Shown piece by piece: positions 16,058 to 25,028 of a DNA stretch of 48,130 nucleotides. The stretch's first letter is position 1. Every line of letters starts with the position of its first letter. The notes beneath the pieces are model-generated. The model was given only the letters and a program-made list of their open reading frames with translations. It did not search any database and had not been told where the DNA came from. The stretch lies in NCBI RefSeq assembly GCF_014596465.1, contig NZ_MECK01000379.1:1-48130 (forward strand), given 5' to 3'. The translations under genes were made by a program, and so were the position numbers. The DNA is from Streptomyces sp. CBMA123. GTDB taxonomy: Bacteria > Actinomycetota > Actinomycetes > Streptomycetales > Streptomycetaceae.

Positions 16058-16722
16058 ACGCGACCATCGACCTCATCCGCCGCCAGGTCAGCGACCTCCA
16101 CCGGGAGCTGGTCCGCTACCACCTGGTGGTCTGGACCGCCGGCAACGTCTCCACCCGCGTCCCCGGCGAGGACCTCATGGTGATCAAACCCAGCGGCGTC
16201 TCCTACGACGAGCTCGCGCCCGAGAACATGATCCTCTGCGACCTGGACGGCACGGTCGTCGAAGGCGAGCACGCACCCTCCTCCGACACCGCCGCGCACG
16301 CCTACGTCTACCGCCACCTGCCCGAGGTCGGCGGCGTGGTCCACACCCACTCCACCTACGCCTGCGCCTGGGCGGCCCGCGGCGAGGCCGTCCCCTGCGT
16401 GCTCACCGCGATGGCCGACGAGTTCGGCGCCGAGATCCCGGTCGGCCCGTTCGCCCTGATCGGCGACGACTCGATCGGCCGCGGCATCGTGGACACCCTC
16501 AAGGGCCACCGCTCGCCCGCCGTCCTGATGCAGAACCACGGTGTCTTCACCATCGGCAAGGACGCCACGTCAGCGGTCAAGGCCGCCGTGATGTGCGAGG
16601 ACGTGGCCCGCACCGTCCACCTCTCCCGTCAGCTCGGCGAACCGCTGCCGATCGCCCAGGCGGACATCGACAGTCTCAACTTCCGCTACCAGAACGTCTA
16701 CGGCCAGCCCCAGGCCCGGTGA
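16054..16722 (+). CDS. araD: L-ribulose-5-phosphate 4-epimerase
   Basis: A 222-residue class II aldolase/adducin-family enzyme converting L-ribulose 5-phosphate to D-xylulose 5-phosphate, which enters the pentose phosphate pathway. Visible motifs are TAGNVSTRV (substrate phosphate loop), [16 protein letters not shown], the zinc-binding histidines in [13 protein letters not shown] and the later [16 protein letters not shown]. The length matches AraD/UlaF (about 230). GTG 16054 overlaps the araB stop by 3 bases, so translation is coupled. An alternative identity, fuculose-phosphate aldolase, is unlikely in this context. Confidence 0.94.
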   Translation: MNATIDLIRRQVSDLHRELVRYHLVVWTAGNVSTRVPGEDLMVIKPSGVSYDELAPENMILCDLDGTVVEGEHAPSSDTAAHAYVYRHLPEVGGVVHTHSTYACAWAARGEAVPCVLTAMADEFGAEIPVGPFALIGDDSIGRGIVDTLKGHRSPAVLMQNHGVFTIGKDATSAVKAAVMCEDVARTVHLSRQLGEPLPIAQADIDSLNFRYQNVYGQPQAR

Positions 16723-16733
16723 GGAGCCACCCC

Positions 16734-18242
16734 ATGACCAAGCCACTCGAAGGCCGCGAGGTCTGGTTCCTGACCGGCAGCCAAGGGCTCTACGGCGAGG
16801 AGACGCTGCGCCAGGTCGCGGAGCAGTCCCAGCGGATCGCCGAAACCCTGAACCGCGACCGCACCCTGCCGGTCGAGGTGGTCTGGAAGCCCGTCCTCAC
16901 GGACGCGAGCGCCATCCGCCGGATCTGTCTGGAAGCCAACTCCGCGGACGAGTGCATCGGCCTGATCGCCTGGATGCACACCTTCTCCCCGGCCAAGATG
17001 TGGATCGCTGGCCTCGACGCCCTGCAGAAGCCGCTGCTCCACCTGCACACCCAGGCCAATGTCGAACTGCCCTGGCAGTCCATCGACATGGACTTCATGA
17101 ACCTGAACCAGGCCGCCCACGGCGACCGCGAGTTCGGCTACATCCAGTCCCGCCTCGGCCTCGCGCGCAAGACCGTCGCCGGACACGTCGCCGACCCCAC
17201 CGTGGCCGCCAGGATCGCCGCCTGGGCCCGCGCCGCCGCGGGCCGCGCCGAACTCCGCAGCCTCAAGCTCGCCCGCTTCGGCGACAACATGCGCGACGTC
17301 GCCGTCACCGAGGGCGACAAGGTCGAGGCCCAGCGCCGCTTCGGCGTCTCGGTCAACACCTACGGCGTCAACGACCTGGTCGCCGCCGTGGACGCGGCCG
17401 GCGAGGGCGAAGTCACCGCGCTCGCCGAGGAGTACGAGGACAGCTACCGCCTCGCGCCCGAACTGCGCGCCGGCGCGGAGCGCCACGACTCGCTGCGCTA
17501 CGCGGCGCGCATCGAACTCGGCCTGCGCGGCTTCCTGGAACAGGGCGGCTTCAAGGCCTTCACCACCAACTTCGAGGACCTCGGCGGACTGCGCCAGCTG
17601 CCCGGCCTCGCCGTGCAGCGGCTGATGGCCGACGGCTACGGCTTCGGCGGCGAGGGCGACTGGAAGACCGCCACCCTGCTGCGCACCCTCAAGGTGACCG
17701 GCACCGGACTGCCCGGCGGCACCTCCTTCATGGAGGACTACACCTACCACCTGGAGTGCGGCAGTGAGCTGATCCTCGGTGCCCACATGCTGGAGGTCTG
17801 CCCGAGCATCGCCGCGCAGACCCCCTCGTGCGAGATCCACCCGCTGGCCATCGGCGGCCGGGAGGACCCGGTCCGCCTGGTCTTCGACGCCGAACCCGGC
17901 CCGGCCGTCGTCGTCGGACTCGCCGACCTCGGTGACCGCTTCCGGCTGGTCGCCAACGAGATCGACGTCGTCCCGTCCCCGGCGCCGCTGCCCAACCTGC
18001 CCGTCGCCCGTGCCGTCTGGAGGCCGCGACCGGACCTGCCGACCTCCGCCGAGGCCTGGCTGACCGCCGGAGGGCCGCACCACACCGTGCTCTCCGGTGC
18101 GGTCGGCACCGAGGAGCTGGACGACCTCGCCGAGATGCTCGGCGTGGAACTCCTGGTGATCGACGACGACACCACGATGCGCCGCTTCACCAAGGAACTG
18201 CGCTGGAACCAGGCCTACCACCGGCTGGCCCAGGGCTTCTGA
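16734..18242 (+). CDS. araA: L-arabinose isomerase
   Basis: A 502-residue isomerase interconverting L-arabinose and L-ribulose, the first committed step. Characteristic stretches are [20 protein letters not shown] near the start, [32 protein letters not shown], and the metal-binding and catalytic region with glutamates in [11 protein letters not shown] and [20 protein letters not shown]. The histidine ligands lie in [20 protein letters not shown]. The length is the family norm (about 500). ATG 16734 follows GAGGAG 11 bases after araD. The araB-D-A order with a GTGA overlap and a short gap shows one transcript. Confidence 0.97.
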   Translation: MTKPLEGREVWFLTGSQGLYGEETLRQVAEQSQRIAETLNRDRTLPVEVVWKPVLTDASAIRRICLEANSADECIGLIAWMHTFSPAKMWIAGLDALQKPLLHLHTQANVELPWQSIDMDFMNLNQAAHGDREFGYIQSRLGLARKTVAGHVADPTVAARIAAWARAAAGRAELRSLKLARFGDNMRDVAVTEGDKVEAQRRFGVSVNTYGVNDLVAAVDAAGEGEVTALAEEYEDSYRLAPELRAGAERHDSLRYAARIELGLRGFLEQGGFKAFTTNFEDLGGLRQLPGLAVQRLMADGYGFGGEGDWKTATLLRTLKVTGTGLPGGTSFMEDYTYHLECGSELILGAHMLEVCPSIAAQTPSCEIHPLAIGGREDPVRLVFDAEPGPAVVVGLADLGDRFRLVANEIDVVPSPAPLPNLPVARAVWRPRPDLPTSAEAWLTAGGPHHTVLSGAVGTEELDDLAEMLGVELLVIDDDTTMRRFTKELRWNQAYHRLAQGF

Positions 18243-18328
18243 CCCCGATGAGCCCGTACCGACGACGCCCGCCCGCCCGGTGGGCGTCGCCCCGGCTTCC
18301 CGCACACCCGCCGAACGGAGAGCAGCCC

Positions 18329-19417
18329 GTGCCCAGAGACGTACTCGTCTCCCCCGGTGACCTGACGGTGGCCCAGGAGGCCGCCGGGGCCCTGCCGGAC
18401 GGGCAGCGCATCACCCGCTGGACGTTCGGCTCCCGGGCCGGGGTCACAGCGGAGGTGCTCAGCCTGGGCGCCCGCCTCCAGGCCCTCAACGCGCCGGACC
18501 GGACCGGGCAGCGGGCCAATGTGGTCCTGGGCGGCGGCAGCGTCGAGGACCTGCTCGGCGAAGCGGCCTTCCTCGGCGCGACGGTCGGCCGCTACGCCAA
18601 CCGGATCGCCGGCGGTGTGCTGCCCCTGGACGACCGGACGTACCAGCTGGCCACCCAACCCACCGGGCACACCCTGCACGGCGGCCCGGACGGCTTCGCC
18701 ACCCGTGTCTGGGACGGCGTGCCGGTCCGGGCGGACCGGCAGGTCGGCGTCCGTTTCCGCCTCCGCAGCCCCGCCGGGGACCAGGGGTTCCCGGGGGCGG
18801 TCACCGCCGAGGTGACGTACCTGCTCGATGCCGACGGCGAACTCTCGATCACCTACCAGGCGGCCACGGACGCCCCGACGGTCGTCAACCTCACCAATCA
18901 CGCGTACTTCAACCTGGCCGGCGAGGGCCGCGGAACGGTGCTCGACCACCTGCTGCGCGTCGAGGCCGCCGGGTACCTCCCGGTGGACGGGGAGCTGATC
19001 CCGCTCGGCCCGGTCGAGCCGGTCGCCGGCACCCCCTTCGACCTTCGCCGCGCCCGGCGGATCGGTGCCTGCGTCACCGGGGAACACCCCCAGATCCGGG
19101 CGGCCGGACGCGGGTTCGACCACACCTGGGTGCTCGACGGCTCCGGGCTGCGGCGGGCTGCCCTGCTGAGCCACCCGGCCAGCGGTCGGCACGTCGAGTG
19201 CCTGACCACGGAGCCGGGGCTCCAGGTCTACACCGGGAACCACTTCGACGGCACGCTGGCCGGTCGCTCCGGCCGCCGGTACACCGCTTACGCGGGCATC
19301 GCCCTGGAGACCCAGCACTTTCCGGACTCGCCCAACCGGCCCGACTACCCCTCCACCGTGCTGCGCCCGGGGGAGAGGTACCGGTCGCGGACGGTGTACC
19401 GCTTCTCGGCCGAGTAG
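18329..19417 (+). CDS. galM: Aldose 1-epimerase (mutarotase)
   Basis: A 362-residue mutarotase equilibrating alpha and beta anomers of aldoses. The family motifs are all present: GRYANRIAGG, GHTLHGG (substrate His), VVNLTNHAYFNLAG (catalytic acid His) and ETQHFPDSPN (catalytic base Glu, near the end). The GTG at 18329 was chosen because it follows ACGGAGAG and the protein then begins at normal length; the open frame extends 27 codons further upstream without a ribosome binding site. It lies 86 bp after araA and before the terminator at 19454, so it is probably the last gene of the ara operon, supplying the right sugar anomer to AraA. No export signal is visible, so it is cytoplasmic. Confidence 0.93.
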   Translation: MPRDVLVSPGDLTVAQEAAGALPDGQRITRWTFGSRAGVTAEVLSLGARLQALNAPDRTGQRANVVLGGGSVEDLLGEAAFLGATVGRYANRIAGGVLPLDDRTYQLATQPTGHTLHGGPDGFATRVWDGVPVRADRQVGVRFRLRSPAGDQGFPGAVTAEVTYLLDADGELSITYQAATDAPTVVNLTNHAYFNLAGEGRGTVLDHLLRVEAAGYLPVDGELIPLGPVEPVAGTPFDLRRARRIGACVTGEHPQIRAAGRGFDHTWVLDGSGLRRAALLSHPASGRHVECLTTEPGLQVYTGNHFDGTLAGRSGRRYTAYAGIALETQHFPDSPNRPDYPSTVLRPGERYRSRTVYRFSAE

Positions 19418-19453
19418 CGGAGCGCCGGGCGGTGAGCGGGGGCGGTGAGCGGG

Positions 19454-19481
19454 GGCGGTGGGCCCGGCGGGGCCCACCGCC
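19454..19481. terminator. Terminator of the ara-galM operon
   Basis: Perfect 12-bp stem, 19454-19465 with 19470-19481, loop GGCG, 36 bp after the galM stop. It follows two near-identical GGTGAGCGGGGGC copies. Confidence 0.85.
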
Positions 19482-19508
19482 CTCCCGCGTCAGGAGGCCA
19501 GCGCCCCC

Positions 19509-19607
19509 GCCGACCCGGATCACGGTGAACCTCGCGTCGTCCATCAGGTCGAGGTCTTCCGTGAGCCGCTCGTAGGGCTGGTACTCGTGGTGGTAGGCGG
19601 CGCCGAC
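19509..19607 (-). pseudogene. GH42 beta-galactosidase N-terminal relic
   Basis: Thirty-three codons on the minus strand read VGAAYHHEYQPYERLTEDLD followed by LMDDARFTVIRVG. This is the well-known start of GH42 beta-galactosidases, where GAAYYxEYxPxERxxxDxxLMxxAGFTVIRVGE leads into the first barrel strand. After IRVG the similarity stops abruptly at the galM terminator, and no start codon or ribosome site lies upstream. The rest of a roughly 650-residue enzyme is missing. It is not a copy of the intact GH42 gene at 27206, whose start reads quite differently (GGLAYGGDYSPEQWDAEVWK), so it is the remnant of another paralogue. Confidence 0.8.
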
Positions 19608-19658
19608 AGCGCGCGAGGGGGCAGGGGGACCATGGGTGCGCCTCGGAACGGGTGGGAG

Positions 19659-19686
19659 CCCCGGCTGCCGGGCGCGACAGCCGGGG
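19659..19686. terminator. Hairpin downstream of the GH5 gene
   Basis: Perfect 9-bp stem, 19659-19667 with 19678-19686, 15 bp beyond the GH5 stop codon; probable end of the leftward glycosidase operon. Confidence 0.7.
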
Positions 19687-19701
19687 CGGAGGGGACGCGG
19701 G

Positions 19702-21453
19702 TCAGGAGGCGGTGCCGGTGACCGTGTTGCCGGACTTGGTCACGTGGTAGGTGACGGTGTCACCGGTCCAGAAGCGGAAGGTGAATGTCGCCGGGACGCC
19801 GTCCTTGAGGGACTTGACGTAGTCGGGCTTGAGGGTGGTGGTGTTGGCGCCGTAGTCGGCACGGAGGTTGTCGAACGACTGGTAGGTGGTCCAGGACGCG
19901 GGACCGGCGGCGGTGCCGTCGGCGTAGGTGGACTGCACGTTGGCCATCAGGGCGCCGTTGAACCGGGTGGGGATCGTGAGCCCGTCGGCGGTTCCGGTAG
20001 CGTCGGCCATCGCGGGCTTGTCGTACGAGCGCACGAAGAGCTTCCACGGGACGCCGTCGGAGTACCGGACCTCCAGGGTGGCGTTGACCCCGGCGGTCCG
20101 GTCGCCGGCGAGCCGGGTGAGGGCGTCGGCGGTCAGGGTCAGCTGGTCGCCGTTGACGGTGTAGTCGATGTACGGGACCAGCGGGCGGTCGCCCTGCCAG
20201 AGGCCGGTGAACCAGGAGCCGTTGCGGTTCAGGGTGATGGTCTGCGCCGCGATGGGGCCGGACTTCGGCAGGAAGACGTTGTCGGTGGAGGCGGTGCCCG
20301 AGCGGGTCCGCCAGGAGGTCTGGATCAGGTCCTTCATCTCGGGGACCATCCACTGCATGGTGCCGCGGTTCAGGAAGTCGTTGGCGGCGTCCCAGACGGC
20401 GGAGGTCATGCCGTTGCGCCGCGCCTCGTAGTTGACGTGCTCGAAGTACTTGAGCATCTCGCCGCGCTCGACCACGCCGGAGTAGGGCGAGGTGAGCAGG
20501 CCGTACTCGCCGAGGTAGACGGGGATGCCCTTGGCGACGAAGGTGTCGTGCACCCGGGCGAAGCCCTCGGTCAGGTCCGACTGGGCCTTCGCGTCGTAGG
20601 TCGGGCCGTTCGCGATGTTCACGCTGAACGGGTACCAGCTGTAGTAGTGCACGGTGGCGACCAGGTTGCGGTCGTGCAGCGAGGCCATCGTGGTGGAGAG
20701 GTCGTCGAGCCAGTGCTGGGCGTTGTTGGTCTCCTCGGAGGGCAGGACGAGCAGACGGTCCTTGTTCCTGCCACCGGTGTTGCGCACGATGTCGTGGAAC
20801 GAGGTGTTGAGCTCGCGCAGGTACTGGGTCTTCTGGGCGTCGGTCGCGTCGGAGAACTGCGGTTCGTTGATGCTCTCCATGAGCAGGCTGCGCGGTTCGT
20901 CCTTGAAGGCGGTGGCGATCTGCTGCCAGGTGGAGTTGAACCGGGCCACGACGTTGTCGTGGTCGGTGGACATGGCGGCGATCCACTTCCACGAGTCGTG
21001 GTGGACGTTGATCTCGACGTAGAGGCCGTCCTCCAGGGCCCAGTCGACGACCTGCTTGACCCGCTTCATCCACACCGGGTCGATGGTGTAGGGGGCGGTG
21101 TCGGACTGGTGCGGGTACCAGGTGACGGGGATCCGGACACTGCGGAAGCCCTGGGCCTTGAGGCCGTCGAAGGTGGCCTTGGTGGTGAGCGGGTTGCCCC
21201 AGGAGGTCTCGTCGGGGATGGCGTCCAGGGTGTTGCCGAGGTTCCAGCTGGGCTGCATCCGGGCCACGGCGGCCATCGGGTCCTGCGGGACCCGGACGCC
21301 GGCGGCCTCGGCCGCCGGCGGGGCCTTCTCGGCGGGGGCGGCGACGGCGGTGCCGGCGCAGAGGGCGCCGGTGGTGGCCAGGGCCACCACGAGGCCGGCG
21401 GTGCGCCGGAGCCGGCGGGCGAGCGGTCGGGCGGTGTGTCGTGCGGTGTTCAC
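19702..21453 (-). CDS. Secreted GH5 endo-beta-glucanase/xyloglucanase, multidomain
   Basis: A 583-residue exported enzyme cutting a beta-1,4-linked glucan backbone. An N-terminal signal with arginines and a hydrophobic core ends near AVAAPA (about residue 40). The GH5 barrel (about 60-385) begins QPSWNLGNTLDAIPDETSWG, typical of subfamily 4, with acid/base Glu197 in SINEPQ and nucleophile Glu316 in YLGEYGL. It is followed by an Ig-like X2 module (about 395-480) and a C-terminal module (about 480-583) resembling CBM46, the order seen in Bacillus GH5_4 enzymes active on xyloglucan and mixed-linkage glucan. The GTG at 21453 follows AAGGGA. It is the distal gene of the leftward glycosidase run, 47 bp after GH43. 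Plain cellulase remains an alternative. Confidence 0.87.
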   Translation of the reverse strand: MNTARHTARPLARRLRRTAGLVVALATTGALCAGTAVAAPAEKAPPAAEAAGVRVPQDPMAAVARMQPSWNLGNTLDAIPDETSWGNPLTTKATFDGLKAQGFRSVRIPVTWYPHQSDTAPYTIDPVWMKRVKQVVDWALEDGLYVEINVHHDSWKWIAAMSTDHDNVVARFNSTWQQIATAFKDEPRSLLMESINEPQFSDATDAQKTQYLRELNTSFHDIVRNTGGRNKDRLLVLPSEETNNAQHWLDDLSTTMASLHDRNLVATVHYYSWYPFSVNIANGPTYDAKAQSDLTEGFARVHDTFVAKGIPVYLGEYGLLTSPYSGVVERGEMLKYFEHVNYEARRNGMTSAVWDAANDFLNRGTMQWMVPEMKDLIQTSWRTRSGTASTDNVFLPKSGPIAAQTITLNRNGSWFTGLWQGDRPLVPYIDYTVNGDQLTLTADALTRLAGDRTAGVNATLEVRYSDGVPWKLFVRSYDKPAMADATGTADGLTIPTRFNGALMANVQSTYADGTAAGPASWTTYQSFDNLRADYGANTTTLKPDYVKSLKDGVPATFTFRFWTGDTVTYHVTKSGNTVTGTAS

Positions 21454-21500
21454 GGGTCGTCCCTTCGGGTGAACGGGGTGGGGGAGCCCCTGACGGGTGG

Positions 21501-23012
21501 TCAGGGAAACGGGAGGGGCTCGTAGTCGAACCAGTCGAAGTGGACGGTGCCTTCGGCGGCGTACATGCCGATGACCCGGCCGGTGAAGCCGCCGGCCACT
21601 TCGGTGGAGAGGTAGCGGCCGTCGAGGCACGCGAGCTCGGTGAAGGTTCCGTCCGGCTCCTCGATGCCGAGGACGATGTCGTCGGGGCCGGTGCGCGGGC
21701 CTCGCGTCTGGCGCGGGACGACGTCGACACCGAGCACCACGGCTCCGGCGGGCACCGCACGGGAGGCGACCTCGGTGCGCAGCGAGCCGATCCGGGCGAG
21801 GACCTTCACCTCACCGTCGGCCGCCTCGATCTCGTAGTGGTGGTCCTCGTCCATGCGGACGGCGAGGCCGCCGCGTCCCTCGGTGGGATCGATCAGCGTG
21901 CGGGCGCGGCAGCCGAGGTGCTGCTGGCGCCGCCCGACGAACACCACGTCGTTCTCGTCGAGGGAGGCGCCGGCGGCGCGCAGGGTGAGCCAGCCGGACC
22001 GTTCCTTCGTGGTGCACAGCTGCTCGGTGCGCCGGCGTACGGAGATCCACTGGGGGTGCAGCTCGGCCTGGTCGAAGTCGTCCCGGGCCGGGACGGTGGG
22101 CATCGGGTGCAACGGCCAGGCCGGGGTGGGCAGTTCGGGGGTGACCCGGCCGACCACCGGCCAGCCGTCCATCCATTCGACGGGGGCGAGGAAGGTCTCC
22201 CGGCCGAGCACGTACCAGGCGGGGGTGCCGCCGCGCGGCCGGACGGCGAGCAGCACCATCCACCAGGAGCCGTCGGGAGCCTGGACGAGGTCGGCGTGCC
22301 CGGTGTTCTGGACGGGGCTGTCGATGCCGCGGTGGGTCAGTACCGGGTTGGTCGGGCAGGGCTCGAACGGGCCGGAGGGCGAGGTGCCTCGGGCGATGGA
22401 GACGGCGTGGCCGCGCTCGGTGCCGCCCTCGGCGATCATCAGGTACCAGTACGCGCCGATCCGGTACAGATGCGGGGCTTCGGGGGCCGCAGCGCCGGGG
22501 GCGCCGGACCAGATCCGCTGCGGCTCGCCGAGGGTCTCGCCGGTGGCCGGGTCGAGGCGGACCTGGGAGACGCCGGCGACGGTGCAGAAGCAGGTGCCGT
22601 CCTCGTCCCAGGCGAGGTCCGGGTCGATGCCGTGGACGCCGGGCAGCCGGACCGGGTCGGACCAGGGGCCGGCCGGGTCGGTCGCGGTGAAGAGCAGGTT
22701 CCCGTCCCCGCTGACATTGGTGACGATCAGCCAGAAGCGGCCGTCGTGGTGGCGCAGCGTCGGGGCGTAGATCCCGCCGGAGGACGGCGACTCCAGTGGC
22801 AGGTTCAGCTGGCTCGGCCGGTCCAGGGCGTTGCCGATCCGCGCCCAGTTCACCAGGTCGCGGCTGTGGAAGACCGGGATGCCGGGGAAGTACTCGAAGC
22901 TGGAGCAGGCGAGGTAGTAGTCGTCGCCCACGCGGCAGACGCTGGGGTCGGGGTGGAAGCCGGGGATCACCGGGTTGGGGACGGTGCCGGCGGGCTCGGG
23001 CTGGACTGACAC
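21501..23012 (-). CDS. GH43 beta-xylosidase/alpha-L-arabinofuranosidase
   Basis: A 503-residue glycosidase without a signal peptide, so cytoplasmic, acting on imported oligosaccharides. The five-bladed propeller fills residues 10-310: catalytic base Asp22 in GFHPDPSVCRVGDDYYLA, the pKa-tuning Asp in HGIDPDLAWDEDG and the acid Glu in APEAPHLYRIG. The C-terminal 200 residues form a concanavalin-like sandwich (DDFDQAELHPQWISVRRRTE to the end) as in bifunctional GH43 xylosidases. The GTG at 23012 follows GAGAGGA. It lies between the GH51 and GH5 genes with gaps of 83 and 47 bp that hold hairpins. Xylosidase versus arabinofuranosidase specificity cannot be decided by eye. Confidence 0.88.
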   Translation of the reverse strand: MSVQPEPAGTVPNPVIPGFHPDPSVCRVGDDYYLACSSFEYFPGIPVFHSRDLVNWARIGNALDRPSQLNLPLESPSSGGIYAPTLRHHDGRFWLIVTNVSGDGNLLFTATDPAGPWSDPVRLPGVHGIDPDLAWDEDGTCFCTVAGVSQVRLDPATGETLGEPQRIWSGAPGAAAPEAPHLYRIGAYWYLMIAEGGTERGHAVSIARGTSPSGPFEPCPTNPVLTHRGIDSPVQNTGHADLVQAPDGSWWMVLLAVRPRGGTPAWYVLGRETFLAPVEWMDGWPVVGRVTPELPTPAWPLHPMPTVPARDDFDQAELHPQWISVRRRTEQLCTTKERSGWLTLRAAGASLDENDVVFVGRRQQHLGCRARTLIDPTEGRGGLAVRMDEDHHYEIEAADGEVKVLARIGSLRTEVASRAVPAGAVVLGVDVVPRQTRGPRTGPDDIVLGIEEPDGTFTELACLDGRYLSTEVAGGFTGRVIGMYAAEGTVHFDWFDYEPLPFP

Positions 23013-23046
23013 GTGGTCGGTTCCTCTCGGGTCTTCATGGGTCGGG

Positions 23047-23084
23047 GGTGGCGCCCCGGGCCCCGGGGAGCCAGGGGCACCACC
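23047..23084. promoter_or_regulatory. Intercistronic hairpin between GH51 and GH43 genes
   Basis: An 11-bp stem with one mismatch (23047-23057 with 23074-23084) just beyond the GH51 stop; possible partial terminator or stabiliser. Confidence 0.5.
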
Positions 23085-23095
23085 GGTTCGGCGGT

Positions 23096-24859
23096 TCAGC
23101 CGATCGCGCAGGAGGCGCCGTTGAACCGGAAGGCGGAGGGGTTGGCGTCACTGCTGGACCAGGTGGCCCTGAAGCCCCACTGGACGCTGCCGCCCTGCGG
23201 GACGGAGGCGTTGTAGGACACGTTCTGGGCGGTGACGTTCGGGCCGCTCTGCGAGGCCGAGGCGTTCCAGGTGTTGGTGATGCCGGCGTCACCGGGGAAG
23301 GTGAAGCCGAGGGACCAGCCGTTGACCTGGCCGAGGCCGTTGTTGACGACGGTCAGGTTGGCGACGGTGACGCCCGACCACTGGCTCTTGGCGTAGACGA
23401 CCCGGCAGGGCGCGTCGGTCGGGTGCATCTGGACGACCGTGATGCCGTAGGCGGGCACGGTCTGGGTGGTCGGGCTGCTGGACTGGGCGGTGCCGATCCC
23501 GTGGGCGTTCTTGAGGTAGGAGTGGACGGTCGGGGCGGCGGAGGAGGGGGTGAACCCGCTGTACGAGAGGTTCACCGTGGCGTCGTTGTTCGGGTCCTTG
23601 TTGATCAGCATGACGTCCACGTCGCCGTCGGCGCGGCGGACGGCGTGCGCGGAGAGCAGCGCGGACGAGCTGGCGGCCTTGACCAGGGTGTCCCCGGGTG
23701 CGCCCAGCCTGGAGATCATCTGGGTGCCGTAGTAGGCGGGGAAGGGCGTGTTGACGGCCGGCTCGCAGGGGGAGCCGCTGGAGACCATGCCGCCGTCGTT
23801 GTAGTCGGTGGCGCCCTCGACGGTGGTCACCTTCGTGCAGTCGGTGCCGTTGCGCAGGTCCCACCAGTCGACGTTGAACGCGCCGTTCTCCAGCCAGGTG
23901 AGGTAGTTGTCCGGGGCGAACAGTCCGTTCGGGGAGGTGTCCAGGTAGGCCTGGGCGTTCGCCTCGGTCACCGCGATGCCGACGTTGGGGGCGTTGGATC
24001 CGGCGTACTGGTTGATCAGCGAGCGCACGGCGCCGGCGATGTTCGGGTTCTGGGCCTGCGGCTTGGTGAGCAGGTCGGCCGGGCTGGTGCTGGTGGGGTA
24101 GGCGTGCACGATGGCGAAGTCGATCTTCGAGCCGGCGATCGACAGGACCGTGTGGTTCCAGTCCATGGTGTCGCCCGGGCCGACGATGCCGTCCGGCCAG
24201 TAGCCGGGGGTGGTCAGCACGGCGCCGATCTTGACGCTCGGGTCGGCCGCCTTCATCGCCGAGATGTACTGCACCAGGTTGTTCGCGTAGGTCGTTGCGC
24301 TCTTGCTGGTGTGGGTGTCGTACTCCCAGTTGGCGCCGTACTCGCCGTTGCCGTAGACCTCGTTGCCGATCTCCCAGTACTTGACGCCGTAGCCCTTGGT
24401 GACGTTGGCGTACTGGACCCAGGCGGCGGCCTCCTGCGGGGTGCCGGAGCCGTAGTTGGCGGTGATGATCGGCTGTGCCCCGGCGGCTCGCACGGTGCTC
24501 ATGAAGGCGTCGAAGCCGGTGTTCGGGGCGACGTAGGCACCGCCCTCGGCGGTGCCGGTCTGCCAGTGGTAGACGTCGGAGTGGCTGCCGCCGGGGTAGC
24601 GGACGGTGTTGATGCCGGCCGTACTGAGCAGGCCCGGGGTGGTGGCGGCGTTCATGCCGGCGTCGTAGACCGGGATGTTCACGCCGACGCCGGTGGCGGG
24701 GACGGTGGCGAGCTGCAGGGCGGCGTCGACGGACACCGACACGGAGTTCGCGGCGGCGGCGGGCGGTGCGACGGCGGCGATCGCGCCGGTGACCGCGAGC
24801 GCCAGGGCCGCCGCGACAGCTATGGCGCGTTCACGACAAGACTGGACGGGTGACTTCAC
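23096..24859 (-). CDS. Secreted GH51-like alpha-L-arabinofuranosidase with CBM2
   Basis: A 587-residue exported enzyme. The signal peptide covers about residues 1-37 (hydrophobic AIAVAAALALAVTGAIAAVA, cleavage near AAA). The barrel domain contains INTVRYPGGSHSDVYHW, the acid/base Glu167 in YWEIGNEVYG and the presumed nucleophile Glu299 in GIAVTEANAQ. A beta-sandwich follows (to about 475). Residues 482-587 are a CBM2, framed by Cys residues near both ends with WSGVTVANLTVVNNG and WNASASQSGPNV and the expected exposed tryptophans; it should bind cellulose or xylan. The GTG at 24859 is the only start that includes the signal. It probably removes arabinose from xylan or arabinoxyloglucan. It may belong to a GH51 outgroup, so the family label is less secure than the fold. 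Confidence 0.85.
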   Translation of the reverse strand: MKSPVQSCRERAIAVAAALALAVTGAIAAVAPPAAAANSVSVSVDAALQLATVPATGVGVNIPVYDAGMNAATTPGLLSTAGINTVRYPGGSHSDVYHWQTGTAEGGAYVAPNTGFDAFMSTVRAAGAQPIITANYGSGTPQEAAAWVQYANVTKGYGVKYWEIGNEVYGNGEYGANWEYDTHTSKSATTYANNLVQYISAMKAADPSVKIGAVLTTPGYWPDGIVGPGDTMDWNHTVLSIAGSKIDFAIVHAYPTSTSPADLLTKPQAQNPNIAGAVRSLINQYAGSNAPNVGIAVTEANAQAYLDTSPNGLFAPDNYLTWLENGAFNVDWWDLRNGTDCTKVTTVEGATDYNDGGMVSSGSPCEPAVNTPFPAYYGTQMISRLGAPGDTLVKAASSSALLSAHAVRRADGDVDVMLINKDPNNDATVNLSYSGFTPSSAAPTVHSYLKNAHGIGTAQSSSPTTQTVPAYGITVVQMHPTDAPCRVVYAKSQWSGVTVANLTVVNNGLGQVNGWSLGFTFPGDAGITNTWNASASQSGPNVTAQNVSYNASVPQGGSVQWGFRATWSSSDANPSAFRFNGASCAIG

Positions 24860-25028
24860 TGCGTCCCTCCAGGGGTGGGGGTGCGTGGTGTTCGGGTGGG
24901 GGATCGAACTCCCGCGTTCTGGACGGTGGGGGCCGGAGCGGCTGCTCGGGATCTGGCCCGGACGCTGAGCGTGTTCCGTACGGATGCGGGCCGGCGCGGT
25001 GGGGCGCGCGCGGTCGCCTGACGCATCG

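Noticed and set aside
24890..24930. A GGGATCGAACTCCC-like stretch resembling the T-arm of a minus-strand tRNA
   Set aside because: The T-stem has mismatches and no acceptor, D-arm or anticodon arm can be paired around it.
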